Positions 16,536 to 25,578 are shown, counted from the stretch's first letter. The stretch: 64,000 bases of DNA from Mesorhizobium sp. (GCA_004020365.1 SAQR01000022.1:1-64000), one strand, 5' to 3'. The notes: generated by a model not told the origin, from the sequence alone. Translations and numbers: made by a program.

Positions 16536-17849
16536 ATGTCTGGGTTGAATGCGCCCTTCTTCACCGATGATGCCGTCGCCACCCCATTCTGGTGGGACGA
16601 GGCCCGTCCGAACGACGCCAGCGCGGACGAAATCCCCTCCTCCACCGAGGTGGCCATTATCGGGGGTGGTTTCACCGGCCTCAACGCCGCTCTGGTCCTG
16701 GCAAGGGCCGGCAAGCAGGTCACCGTCTATGATGCCGACGCGCCGGGCTGGGGTGCGTCGTCGCGCAATGGCGGATTTCTCGGGCCCGGCTGGGCATTCT
16801 TCGATACCGCAATGCGCTACGGCGAAGACATGGCCCGACGTGTCGTGGAGGAGAGCTTCCAGTCCCTGCAACACGTCAAGGATGTCGTCGCCAAAGCAAA
16901 AATCGACTGCGACCTCAAGGTGGTCGGCTATTTCAAGGGGGCCATGACCCCGCGCATCTATGACAGCCTGGGCCGGAACATAGAGCGCATTGGCAAGGTA
17001 ATGCCTTGTGACGCCCACATGGTCCCGCGATCCGAACAGCACAGGGAAGTGGGGTCGGATCTCTACCACGGCGGCGTCGCCATGCCCGGCTATTGCGGAA
17101 TTCACCCGGCAAAATACGTCAAGGGCCTGGCCGAAGCTGCCCAGAGACTGGGCGTTGCCGTCTTTGGCAATGCCCGCGTGACTGACCTGCAGCAGCGGGC
17201 CGGCGGGTTCGCATTCAAGGTTCGGGGGCGGGACGTCACGGCGCGCCAGGTCCTGATCGCCACCAATGGATATAGCGGCGGGCTGCTACCCTATCTCAGG
17301 CGGCGTATCATTCCGGTCGGCAGCGGCCTGGTCACCACGGAAAAGCTGCCTCCCGAGCTGATGAAGAAACTGATGCCCAAGCAGCAGATGCTTGCCGGCA
17401 GCCAGCGCGTGGTGACCTACTATCGCCCCTCTCCCGATGGGACACGCATCATCCTGGGGGGGCGCGTGCTCGACATGAGCGGCACTTCCAAAGGAAATAC
17501 CGCGAACGCGACCTATCTTCGCGGGCTGCTGCTCAAGATCTTTCCGGAACTGGGCGCATACAGGATCAGCCACTATTGGCACGGCCAACTGGGCTTCACC
17601 TTCGACCACTTCCCGCATGTTGACGTCGTCGACGGGATGTTCTTTGCCGGGGGCTATAACGGCACGGGCGTCGCGCGCGCCAGCTGGCTGGGCAGCAGGA
17701 TCGCCAACCAGATGCTCGGCAATGACCAGGGCAAGACCGTCTACAGCGAGCTCAGCTTCGAGTCGCGCCCCTACTTCAACGGCAAGCCCTGGTTCCTGCC
17801 CTTGGCGGTCTGGTACTATGGCATGCTGGATAAATGGGATCAGCGGTGA
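16536..17849 (+). CDS. FAD-dependent amine/amino-acid oxidoreductase (DAO family)
   Basis: The Rossmann motif EVAIIGGGFTGLNAALVLARAG lies at residues about 33-54, followed by the substrate/FAD region WGASSRNGGFLGPGW. A C-terminal FAD contact (MFFAGGYNGTGVARASWLG) is typical of DadA / gamma-glutamylputrescine-oxidase-like enzymes. The length of 437 residues is normal. ATG 16536 is preceded by GAGAG; ATG 16521 is an alternative. It is convergent with the GntR gene and lies beside an aminotransferase/kinase pair, implying oxidative deamination in a nitrogen-compound catabolic route. The substrate is unknown. Confidence 0.87.
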   Translation: MSGLNAPFFTDDAVATPFWWDEARPNDASADEIPSSTEVAIIGGGFTGLNAALVLARAGKQVTVYDADAPGWGASSRNGGFLGPGWAFFDTAMRYGEDMARRVVEESFQSLQHVKDVVAKAKIDCDLKVVGYFKGAMTPRIYDSLGRNIERIGKVMPCDAHMVPRSEQHREVGSDLYHGGVAMPGYCGIHPAKYVKGLAEAAQRLGVAVFGNARVTDLQQRAGGFAFKVRGRDVTARQVLIATNGYSGGLLPYLRRRIIPVGSGLVTTEKLPPELMKKLMPKQQMLAGSQRVVTYYRPSPDGTRIILGGRVLDMSGTSKGNTANATYLRGLLLKIFPELGAYRISHYWHGQLGFTFDHFPHVDVVDGMFFAGGYNGTGVARASWLGSRIANQMLGNDQGKTVYSELSFESRPYFNGKPWFLPLAVWYYGMLDKWDQR

Positions 17850-17861
17850 GGGGGCACGGCG

Positions 17862-18521
17862 TCAGCGCTGATCGAGCAGCTTGATCTGGAGATCTTCCCA
17901 GTGCTCCTTGAAGGCCTCCCGGGCAGTGTCGAAGTGGCGACTTCTCAGGCTCTTGACGAGCCGCTCATGCTCCAGCGCCATTTCTTCGGCCGTGCCGTAG
18001 AAGGCTTGCCGCTGGACGAGAAGAAGCTCGATCTCGCCCTCAAGGTTCGAGTAGGCTCGCTTCAGGCGCGCGCTCCCGCTCGCTCCGATGATGGCGCGAT
18101 GGAAGTCGCGGTCCGCTGTAACCAGCGCCGACCTGTCTGAGGACAGGGTCGAGGCATGCATGACCTCGACCGCCTCGAGTGCCAGGGGCGGAATGACTCC
18201 GGTCAGCACGATCAAACGAATGGCTTCGCCCTCTATCGCGCCACGCACCCGTGTGATGTCGACAATGTCGTCCGCTCCGAATTCGGGCAGCATGAAGCCT
18301 CGGTTCGGGATCTGGCGCAGCAGACCCTGTGTGACGAGCAACTGGGCCGCCGCACGGTATGTGTGCCGAGAGGTCGAATGCTCCTCGCACATCCTGGCGT
18401 CGCGAAGGAATTCGCCAGGCTGGAAAGCTCCCGATAGGATACGGCGTCGCAAGTCCTGCGCCAGGATATCTACAGCGCTGACGGGGACGGGTTCGGCGTC
18501 AAGGTCCTGGACTTGCTTCAT
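17862..18521 (-). CDS. GntR-family (FCD/FadR-type) transcriptional regulator
   Basis: The N-terminal winged HTH covers residues 10-75 (DILAQDLRRRILSGAFQPGE, LVTQGLLRQIPNRGFML). An all-helical FCD ligand domain follows, with the metal-site pattern DRDFHRAIIGAS and EHERLVKSLRSR. The length of 219 residues is typical. It lies just upstream of the aminotransferase gene on the same strand and is convergent with the oxidoreductase. It is the likely regulator of this cluster, and the TTGTACAA palindromes in the divergent promoter at 21116 and 21361 are candidate operators. Confidence 0.9.
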   Translation of the reverse strand: MKQVQDLDAEPVPVSAVDILAQDLRRRILSGAFQPGEFLRDARMCEEHSTSRHTYRAAAQLLVTQGLLRQIPNRGFMLPEFGADDIVDITRVRGAIEGEAIRLIVLTGVIPPLALEAVEVMHASTLSSDRSALVTADRDFHRAIIGASGSARLKRAYSNLEGEIELLLVQRQAFYGTAEEMALEHERLVKSLRSRHFDTAREAFKEHWEDLQIKLLDQR

Positions 18522-18602
18522 GGGCCCGGTCGTTTATGGTGTTGCGCGTGCAGTTTGCGTCAGGCGCCGCGGCGCCGGCAAAGGGTCCTATTACATCCGC
18601 CC

Positions 18603-19973
18603 CTAGGTCTGCACCGCCCGCAGCGCATTGTCGACACCTTCGAGCAGACGCCCTGCATTGGCGGACGTGAAGACAAGAGGGGGCCTAATTTTGAGAATAT
18701 GCGCATCCGCTCCGGTCGCGGAGATGAGAATGCGCTGGTCGCGCAGGGCATTGACGGCCGCGAGCGCACGATCCATGTCCGGAACCTTCCGGTCGCGGTC
18801 CTTGACGAGCTCAACGGCGAAATAGAGGCCGGCCCCGCGAACATCACCGACGAATTCGTATTTGTTCTGCAGGTCGAGGAGGCCCTCGAGGATTTCACCA
18901 CCGACCCTGGTCGCGTTGTCCATCAGATTCTCTTCGAGGATCGTGTCGAGCACTGCCTGCGCGGCGGCAATGGCGACGGAATTGCCGCCGAACGTGTTGA
19001 AGTAGCGCATGCTGGCCCCGAATTCGGCAACGAGTTCGGGCCGCACAACCAGGCCCGCCACCGGATAGCCGTTGCCCATGGGCTTCCCAAGGGTGACGAT
19101 GTCAGGATGGACTTTGTGTCGGGCGTGTCCCCAAAGGTGGGTGCCGGTCCGCCCGAAACCGGATTGCACTTCGTCGGCGATGAACAGGCCTCCGGCCTTG
19201 CGGACGACTTCCGCCACTGGCGCCAACACGTCCGCGGGGTGGACATAAAGACCATCGGAGGAGAAGACGGAATCGGCGACGAATGCCGCCAGGCCGTCGC
19301 CATGCCTTTCGAGATCCGCGATTTGTCGGGCGACATCCTCCGCCATCCGCCGGCGAATCTCTGCGACGGGCAAACGGTATGAGTCCGGGGCGGCGACAGT
19401 TCGAAGGTAAGGATCCAGCGCCGATTTCTTGCCGAGCGACGGCGAGATCGCCGCCACTGCGCCGCTGTTGCCGTGATAGGCTTCGGCCGTGACGATGACG
19501 CCGGTCCTGCGTGTGTAATAGCGCGCGATGCGCAAGGCGAGATCGTTGGCCTCGGAGCCGGTGCAGGTAAACATGGCGCATCCAGTCGCGCCGAGTTCGC
19601 CCCCGAAGGTATTGAGAAGGGCTTCGGCATAATTCAGCAGGGGTTCCTGCATATAGCGCGTGTGGGTGCAGAGGATTTCGAGCTGTCTCTGGATAGCCTC
19701 GACGACGCGTGGATGAGCGTGACCCAGCGATACGACGTTGTTGTAGGCGTCGAGATATTCGTTGCCATGCTTGTCATAGAGGAAGACACCCTTGGCGCGG
19801 GAAATCTCGACCGGCGTCTTATAGAAGAGACGATAAGCGGGCCCAAGCAGCCTTTGCCGCCTGGCCACATGTGCCGAGTCTTCGCCGGAGAGATGGGCTG
19901 CATCCTGAGGGTTGAAGCCATTCGCCATATCGCCCCGAAAGCCCTTGGGCAGGGTGGTCGCTTGCTTGGACAT
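18603..19973 (-). CDS. Class III PLP-dependent aminotransferase / phospho-lyase-like enzyme
   Basis: Fold-type I PLP enzyme with FIADEVQSGFGRTGTHLWG, the PLP-binding Asp region, and IVTLGKPMGNGYPVAG carrying the catalytic Lys. The CTGSEANDLALRIAR phosphate-binding segment is also present. From ATG 19973 it is 456 residues, normal for the class. Its start overlaps the stop of the upstream kinase (TAATG), so the two are coupled. Aminotransferases paired with APH-fold kinases include hydroxylysine-phosphate and ethanolamine-phosphate phospho-lyases. That reaction is a reasonable alternative to transamination here, but it is inference. Confidence 0.88.
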   Translation of the reverse strand: MSKQATTLPKGFRGDMANGFNPQDAAHLSGEDSAHVARRQRLLGPAYRLFYKTPVEISRAKGVFLYDKHGNEYLDAYNNVVSLGHAHPRVVEAIQRQLEILCTHTRYMQEPLLNYAEALLNTFGGELGATGCAMFTCTGSEANDLALRIARYYTRRTGVIVTAEAYHGNSGAVAAISPSLGKKSALDPYLRTVAAPDSYRLPVAEIRRRMAEDVARQIADLERHGDGLAAFVADSVFSSDGLYVHPADVLAPVAEVVRKAGGLFIADEVQSGFGRTGTHLWGHARHKVHPDIVTLGKPMGNGYPVAGLVVRPELVAEFGASMRYFNTFGGNSVAIAAAQAVLDTILEENLMDNATRVGGEILEGLLDLQNKYEFVGDVRGAGLYFAVELVKDRDRKVPDMDRALAAVNALRDQRILISATGADAHILKIRPPLVFTSANAGRLLEGVDNALRAVQT

Positions 19974-21046
19974 TACGGTTCCTCTCGGGTCAGAAGGTCT
20001 GATATTTGTGCGGTCGACAACGAGTTGAACCACTCCAGGTGAGCCCACCCCGCTTCGGTGTTGCGCAGGATGTAGCGGTTGTTCTCTGGGAAAAGTTCGG
20101 CGCGCCAGCAGGTCAGCAGCGCGCGGACCGCAAGGCGGCCCTGTGCCAGGAAAGGGATGAGCCTGAGCTCCTCGTCCGTCAGTTCAGCGTGGCGGAGATA
20201 ACCGCGAAGAACGTCGCGTGGTTCATCGAAGAGGTCACACCGATTCCCGTGGCCGATAATTTTGGCCATCTGGTTCATCAGCGCCGTGGAGACATCGACG
20301 GCGATGGCCGTTCGAACCGCATCGCCGAAATCGATGACGCCGGCCAGGAACTGCGGACTGGCAGGATCAACGACCAGGTTCGACGTGTTGAAATCGTTGT
20401 GGAGCACCTGCCGCCGGCACTGGTCGAGCTGCGGCTTGATCTCCCCAAAGCGCTCCAGCGCACGCATGGTCCATGCGCGCTTGTCGCCCGCCGGGATGAA
20501 GCCCAGCAGATCGGAGAGATCGAGCAGGTGGGTGACGTCCCATGCCAGGGTTCGACTGTCCGCTGGATGGGAAAAATCGGCCATGGCGTGACGCAGTTTC
20601 GCCAGAACCTCGCCGATCTGCTCGCGCTGTGGGGCGGTGGAAACTGTCCGATCGAGTGGTGTGCCGGCGAGAAAGGTGATTAGCCGCACGACGCGCCGCT
20701 CACCGGCGCTGGTCGTGACGATGGGCAAATCCACGCCGTTGACGTCGCAATGCGCACGAGGAACGGGCAGATCCGGAGCGATTCCCTCGATATGGCGCAA
20801 GAGCGCGACCTGGAAATCGAGCTCGTCCACCCGCTCGGAAGGATGAGCGATCTTCAGGACGAACTTTCCGCGGTTCGCGCAGTCGAGGAGAAACGTGTCG
20901 TCTTTTTCTGTATCAAAACGCGTGGCAGAGCAACAAATATTATAGAGACGCGCCGCGATTACTTCAGCTTCTGCCGCATCGACGGGGCGGCAGGCTTCGG
21001 AAAGCTCCGACGCGCGGGCCGGCTTCGTCTGTAGATTGTAACCCAT
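19973..21046 (-). CDS. APH-fold small-molecule kinase (hydroxylysine kinase-like)
   Basis: The aminoglycoside-phosphotransferase fold shows the catalytic loop LHNDFNTSNLVVD (HxDxxxxN) and the metal motif VIDFGDAVR, preceded by an N-terminal lobe with KFVLKIAHPSE (ATP Lys). The length of 357 residues suits small-molecule kinases rather than an antibiotic resistance enzyme. It is translationally coupled to the class III aminotransferase. In eukaryotes and bacteria such pairs phosphorylate then eliminate phosphate from hydroxylysine or ethanolamine-type substrates. Confidence 0.85.
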   Translation of the reverse strand: MGYNLQTKPARASELSEACRPVDAAEAEVIAARLYNICCSATRFDTEKDDTFLLDCANRGKFVLKIAHPSERVDELDFQVALLRHIEGIAPDLPVPRAHCDVNGVDLPIVTTSAGERRVVRLITFLAGTPLDRTVSTAPQREQIGEVLAKLRHAMADFSHPADSRTLAWDVTHLLDLSDLLGFIPAGDKRAWTMRALERFGEIKPQLDQCRRQVLHNDFNTSNLVVDPASPQFLAGVIDFGDAVRTAIAVDVSTALMNQMAKIIGHGNRCDLFDEPRDVLRGYLRHAELTDEELRLIPFLAQGRLAVRALLTCWRAELFPENNRYILRNTEAGWAHLEWFNSLSTAQISDLLTREEP

Positions 21047-21115
21047 TTTCCACTCAGTTCAGGTGTCGCCGGACGGGGCTCAACGCCGCAGACCTTGCAT
21101 GTCTAACATTCTATT

Positions 21116-21123
21116 TTGTACAA
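21116..21123. promoter_or_regulatory. Candidate GntR operator TTGTACAA (site 1)
   Basis: A perfect 8-bp palindrome about 70 bp upstream of the kinase start at 21046, in an AT-richer context (tattTTGTACAAcaat). FadR-subfamily GntR proteins commonly bind short palindromes with GT/AC half-sites. An identical word occurs at 21361 before the divergent gene. Confidence 0.5.
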
Positions 21124-21360
21124 CAATATCTGAGTGGGTGCAAGATGGGCTTCTGGTTGCTAGGGAGGGCGGAGGGGGCTCGGTCCATTTTTGGCTGCGA
21201 TCCGGCAGGTGCATGGGCCGATGTCAGTGGCACCGGAGTTTCTGACATCGCTGATGTTTTTGAAGATGACGTTTCTTTTGCGGGGCGCGGGCACCACGGT
21301 GTGCGCCTTGTGGCATCGTGCCGTCGATAGGCAGGTGGCGACCAATGCAACAGGCAAGTG

Positions 21361-21368
21361 TTGTACAA
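21361..21368. promoter_or_regulatory. Candidate GntR operator TTGTACAA (site 2)
   Basis: Identical palindrome (agtgTTGTACAAttt), about 190 bp upstream of the haloacid dehalogenase start at 21556. The two sites are 245 bp apart and bracket the divergent intergenic region. This suits one regulator controlling both directions, with possible looping. Confidence 0.5.
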
Positions 21369-21555
21369 TTTGTGCGATAGAAGGCGGCCTGCCCTGGCAG
21401 GCGGCAGGGCGATAGATTCTGTCTGAGGTGTGGCCAAAATCAGAACAATGCACTTCAAGCGGCGAGCGTTCGGAGAGTTATGCTCCGCTGTTCGTACAAA
21501 TATGACGTGCCGAGAGCGGCCAGTCTGGGTCGTCAAATCGAAAGGATCGCACGCC

Positions 21556-22245
21556 ATGACCAAATTTAGGCCAAAATATATCACCTTCGACTGCTATGGG
21601 ACGCTGACCAACTTCGACATGGCTGGTGCAGCGCGGCGTGTGTATGCCGAGCGTCTCTCTGCTGAGGCGATGGCCAACTTCGTCGAGGCCTTCAGAGGCT
21701 ATCGCCTGGACGAGGTCCTGGGAGCCTGGAAGCCTTTCAGCGAGGTGGTGCACAATGCCGTCGAACGCAGTTGCAAGCGCATCGGTATCCGGTTCAACCC
21801 TGAAGACGCGCAACGCATCTATGACGAAGTGCCGACCTGGGGCCCGCACCCAGACGTTCCGGCAGGGCTCTCCAGGGTGGCCAAAGAAATTCCGCTGGTG
21901 ATCCTGTCGAACTCGATGAACAACCTGATCATGTCGAATGTGGAAAAGCTCGGCGCGCCCATTCACACCGTCATCACCGCTGAAGAGGTTGGCGCCTACA
22001 AGCCGCTGATGAAGGGTTTTGAATACATGCTCGACAAGCTCGGCTGCGGTCCCGAAGACATCACTCACGTCTCCTCCTCTTTCCGCTACGACCTGATGCC
22101 GGCCTATGACCTGGGGATCAAGAGCAAGGTCTGGGTCAACCGCGGTCACGAACCCGCCAATCCGTTCTATGAATATACCGAGATCACGGATATCGGCGGA
22201 CTGGCAGCAGCCGTGGGTCTGGAACCCGCCCTGCAGAGTGCCTGA
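21556..22245 (+). CDS. Haloacid dehalogenase, type II-like (HAD superfamily)
   Basis: HAD hydrolase with nucleophile Asp in ITFDCYGTL, motif II Ser in VILSNSMNN, and motif III Lys in GAYKPLMKGFEYM. The motif IV region HVSSSFRYDLMPAYDLGIK is typical of L-2-haloacid-dehalogenase-type proteins. ATG 21556 has AAAGGA upstream and gives 229 residues, normal length. It is divergent from the kinase/aminotransferase pair and probably coregulated. True dehalogenation is not implied; a phosphatase or other HAD role in the same pathway is possible. Confidence 0.87.
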   Translation: MTKFRPKYITFDCYGTLTNFDMAGAARRVYAERLSAEAMANFVEAFRGYRLDEVLGAWKPFSEVVHNAVERSCKRIGIRFNPEDAQRIYDEVPTWGPHPDVPAGLSRVAKEIPLVILSNSMNNLIMSNVEKLGAPIHTVITAEEVGAYKPLMKGFEYMLDKLGCGPEDITHVSSSFRYDLMPAYDLGIKSKVWVNRGHEPANPFYEYTEITDIGGLAAAVGLEPALQSA

Positions 22246-22283
22246 ACGTCGGTGGGCAGTCTGCTATCTATTCGGCAAGATCG

Positions 22284-22308
22284 GGGGCGGCGCGTCCGCC
22301 CCTTTTTT
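22284..22308 (+). terminator. Rho-independent terminator after the HAD gene
   Basis: GGGGCGG-cgcgt-CCGCCCC followed by TTTTTT. A seven-pair GC stem with a five-base loop and a T-run, about 38 bp after the stop codon at 22245. Confidence 0.85.
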
Positions 22309-22315
22309 GCGCAAT

Positions 22316-23044
22316 GTGCGGGGCCGAGCGGCTGCAGTCGGTCCTTGCCGTGATCAACCTCATCTTCACGGCCGGCTATGCCGCGTGACCGGGATTAGGA
22401 CGCGATCTCGCCGAAGAGGCAATCTTCCTGGCGCGGCTGCTCAATCGACTGCGACCGGATGATGCCGAGATCTAGGGATGCCTTGCCATGCTGTTGATCA
22501 CGCATGCGCGTCGCAACGCCCGCATCGATACCGATGGCATCTCCATACCCCTTAACCAACAAGACCGCTCCCTCTGGAAAATGGACGAACTGAACTGGGA
22601 CTGGCACTGATCGATACGGCGATGCAGCGCCGCCTGCCCGGTCCCTGCCAGATCAAGGCGGCCATTGCCGCCTGTCACGTTGCCCCCGGTGGGTCCGACT
22701 GGGCGCAGATCGTGCTGCCCTATTACAGCCTGCTGCGCTTTGAACCGACGCCGATCGTCCGGCTTAACCGGGCTGTCGCCTTTTCGGAGGCGGGATGGCC
22801 AGCGCAGGCGCTCGAGGCGATCAATGGCCAGCATGCGGAACTGCACGCCTTTCAACCCTACCACGCTGCGCGCGCCGAGCTTCTGTCAAAGAACGGCCAA
22901 CTTGAAGAGAGCCGCATTGCCTATGTAGGCGCGATTGCACTTTCAACCTCAGCCTCGGACATTGCCTTACTCCGAATAAGAAAGTCGAACCTCCAGCACA
23001 AAACACGTGATCAGTATATCTTCGGCACTTTGAGCAGCTCGTAA
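22316..23044 (+). pseudogene. ECF sigma factor remnant (DUF6596/ECF42-type C-terminal part)
   Basis: Pieces in several frames reconstruct the C-terminal half of a large ECF sigma factor: RLQSVLAVINLIFTAGYA, then GRDLAEEAIFLARLLNRLRP, LAMLLITHARRNARIDTDG and QDRSLW. A long TPR-like end follows, with GSDWAQIVLPYYSLLRFEP and IVRLNRAVAFSEAG. Stops interrupt it after GYAA, after DDAEI and after LNWDWH. The sigma-2 and sigma-4 DNA-binding regions are missing. Only the last part (22622-23044) is an uninterrupted frame. Confidence 0.75.
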
Positions 23045-23187
23045 ATTTTGCCCAGCCAGCGGACTTTTCGTGATCGCCACGGTCTCGTCCTGCCTCGACC
23101 CACCGCGTCACTGAGGTGAGTGCGAGGCTGAGCGTTCCACGGGGCCCATCACCTGCCGAGCCACGCTCTCCAGTGTGTAGGTAGCAG

Positions 23188-23544
23188 ATGTCCGATGGGC
23201 GGCAGGATCGACAGCGATGGGAAGACCACATTCTTTACCTTCGCGCTCTTCAGCCAGTGCTGAAAGCCGTTGAGCAGGACATTCCCACGGTACTGATCGG
23301 GGATTTCAATCAGTCGATGCCGCGCCGAAGGGCACCTCTGAGTGCCTACGAGGAACTCCGCGCCATGTTGGGTGACTACAAGGTCTGGACAAAAGGCGAG
23401 ATCGCCGGCCTGGATACCTTGCCCTTGTGCCACATCGCTGGGTCACACCTGGAGGCAACGAAGGTGACTGGGTTCTCCCGATGGCACGACGGCAGGCGCT
23501 TGAGCGATCACGACGGCCTTGACGTGGCTTTGGCGCTGCGCTGA
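23188..23544 (+). pseudogene. C-terminal fragment of an endonuclease/exonuclease/phosphatase protein
   Basis: The frame contains TVLIGDFNQSMPRR, the GDFN motif of the EEP fold, and ends with GRRLSDHDGLDVALALR, the SDHD catalytic motif. Intact EEP proteins have about 120 further N-terminal residues, including a catalytic Glu and the first Asn, which are absent here. Upstream sequence shows no continuing frame. It could be expressed as a 118-residue fragment but is most likely non-functional. Confidence 0.65.
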
Positions 23545-24004
23545 TCTCCGTCAAGCCTTAGCGGCAGGTGATGATCGCAAAGGAGTTCCGCAGCGGCCTC
23601 AGCGGCTCCAACATCTTTACCCATGTGACGGAGAAGCTCCCGAACGCCGCTCAGTCAACCCGAGCGCCGTGGTGCGCTAGTCCCACCAATTGTCTGCCTT
23701 GGATCGGCTCACGCCCTCGGGATTTGCCCGTTCTTTGGTCGAACTGCCGCCAAGCGCACATGCATGACGATGCTATCGATGACGACAGCGGCTTGGCACG
23801 GGACGCGTCGTACTTTCCAGTTTTATCCAGAGGAGCCGATTGAGCAAAAACCGAGGCGGTACACGACGCGCTTGAGAAATTGCCGGCGCCTCCCGCCGGT
23901 CGCGATCAAGGCGCGAACTTAAGGTTGCTATCACCAAATCTGCAACGAGGATTCGACAGTCTCGTCCGCTGGCGCTAGGCTGCCTTTTGGGGGTGTCTTG
24001 GGCC
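23545..24004. other. Intergenic stretch, no supported gene
   Basis: About 460 bp. Short overlapping frames are present but show no domain, coherent codon bias or ribosome binding site. The last part presumably holds the promoter for the secreted ClpP-fold protein at 24005. Confidence 0.35.
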
Positions 24005-25180
24005 ATGTCTCGCGTCTTTTCCGTTCGCGTCCTGTTGTGTATTGCATCGGTGCTGCTCGGAGCTACGGCGGCCCAGGCCGGATTGCAGTTCCGGGCCGGG
24101 CAGACCGATGCCGGACTTCGCTACATCGTCGCGTCGGGCGAGTTCGACTATCAGGACGACCTGTCCGTCTTCGAGACGCTGGTACGGTCCAATGCCTCAG
24201 TGGCGGTCACATTCCAGTCTCCCGGTGGCAACATCCAAAAGGCAATGGAGCTTGGTCGCCTTATTCGCAGGCTTGGCCTTAATACCGCTCAGTTCAGAGC
24301 TGTCGAGTGTGCTTCGGCCTGTTCTCTGGCGTTCCTTGGCGGCGTCTTACGCTACGCCGAACCCGGTGCCATTGGCGTTCACAAGTCGTCGTTCAGTGGC
24401 GATATCTCGATGAGCACCGAGGATGCCGTTTCCGGTGTTCAGCAAATGACCGCCGAGATCATCACCTATATGGTCGAAATGGGTGTGGACCCCGCTCTGC
24501 TTCAGCTTTCGCTGCAATATGACAGTGACGACATCCGTTACCTTTCCAAGAGCGAGATGGCGAAATACAAGGTCGTTACGTTGGACTTTGAGGCAAGCCA
24601 GCCGCCGGTTGCGAGCCAGTTACCATCCCCGCCGCCATCGCCCCAGCCAGCACCGTCGCAGCCGACCGTTGCCTCTTTGCCGCCGGCTTCTGAAAATTCA
24701 TCACTTGCCGTTCCCGAGGCACACTCCGGCCGCATTCGGCATCCCAAAGGCGCGGCCCCGCTGAAGACTCTTGCGAACGGAAAGTCGGCTACACTCGTAA
24801 ATCTCCCCAACGGGAGCTCGGTTGCCATCCTTGATAATGCGGCACGCTGGTATCGGGTGCAGTTCAACGGGCTGATTGGCTATATGCATGACACCTGGGT
24901 ATATGTGGACCAGTATGAAAGCGGGCCATTCGGGCAGCGTCACATACAGGTCAAAAGCTTCGACAACCTCGCTGATGCGTCAGCCTATGTTCGCTCCTCC
25001 TCGATCCCCCTAACGGCCTATCTTGCGACCAACGGATGGTTCGCGATCACCCTTAAAGACACTTTCGATCAGGTGATGGCTAAGAACCTCGCGGCGGAAC
25101 TGAAAGCACGGGGTGCTATTCCTGACGACGCACACATGACTTTTGGCAACACCTATGTCCGCGAAGTCTGCTGCCGTTGA
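24005..25180 (+). CDS. Secreted ClpP/crotonase-fold protein with C-terminal SH3-like domain
   Basis: A signal peptide (MSRVFSVRVLLCIASVLLGA, cleavage near AQA) leads into a ClpP-like domain: TFQSPGGNIQKAMELGRLI forms the oxyanion strand, and VECASACSLAFLGG contains the candidate nucleophile Ser after ACA. GAIGVHKSS follows with a His. A Pro-rich linker (about residues 200-235) joins a bacterial SH3-like domain (LPNGSSVAILDNAARWYRV, GYMHDTWVYVD), then a 90-residue tail resembling a SPOR-type repeat. This suggests a periplasmic protease or peptidoglycan-associated protein. The start at 24005 is chosen to give a clean leader. Confidence 0.7.
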   Translation: MSRVFSVRVLLCIASVLLGATAAQAGLQFRAGQTDAGLRYIVASGEFDYQDDLSVFETLVRSNASVAVTFQSPGGNIQKAMELGRLIRRLGLNTAQFRAVECASACSLAFLGGVLRYAEPGAIGVHKSSFSGDISMSTEDAVSGVQQMTAEIITYMVEMGVDPALLQLSLQYDSDDIRYLSKSEMAKYKVVTLDFEASQPPVASQLPSPPPSPQPAPSQPTVASLPPASENSSLAVPEAHSGRIRHPKGAAPLKTLANGKSATLVNLPNGSSVAILDNAARWYRVQFNGLIGYMHDTWVYVDQYESGPFGQRHIQVKSFDNLADASAYVRSSSIPLTAYLATNGWFAITLKDTFDQVMAKNLAAELKARGAIPDDAHMTFGNTYVREVCCR

Positions 25181-25218
25181 GGGTGCGCCGGCGCGGTTAT
25201 GAGGAAGGGGAATTTGGG

Positions 25219-25578
25219 ATGGGCAGGGCGGTTCCATGGACGGTCGGACTGGCGCTGATCCTACTGGCCACGGACTCATGGTCGGCCTCGGCTGAGACCG
25301 TGGACGTAAAGTATCGCGGCCCGGTAGACCTTGCCAAATTCGAATGCACCGGGGAGCTGGATAGTAGCGTGGTCAAACGGGTCTGCTACAATGCCGAGCA
25401 CTCTTATATGCTCATTCGACTCAAGCAGGTCTGGTACCACTACTGCGAGATTGACCAAGGCGCCGTGTCCGCACTCTTGGCGGCAGAGTCCAAGGGCGCT
25501 TTCTACAACGCGAGCATCAAGGATGCGGGGACAGGCGGCAAGTTCGGTTGTAGAGACAAGCCGGTGCCAGAGTTCTGA
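25219..25578 (+). CDS. Secreted KTSC-domain protein
   Basis: A signal peptide (VPWTVGLALILLATDSWSASA) is followed by a KTSC-type domain: VKRVCYNAEHSYMLIRLKQ, WYHYCEIDQGAVSALLAA, and KGAFYNASIK. The domain is named for a Lys-Thr-Ser-Cys pattern and lies C-terminal in some nucleases, but its role is unknown. ATG 25219 has a purine-rich GAGGAAGGGG upstream. It lies 38 bp after the ClpP-fold gene and may share its transcript. A cytoplasmic KTSC protein is encoded at 29700-29918. Confidence 0.65.
   Translation: MGRAVPWTVGLALILLATDSWSASAETVDVKYRGPVDLAKFECTGELDSSVVKRVCYNAEHSYMLIRLKQVWYHYCEIDQGAVSALLAAESKGAFYNASIKDAGTGGKFGCRDKPVPEF

Noticed and set aside
19973-21046. Antibiotic resistance role for the APH-fold protein
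   Set aside because: The fold is shared with many small-molecule kinases, and coupling to a class III aminotransferase points to catabolism rather than resistance.
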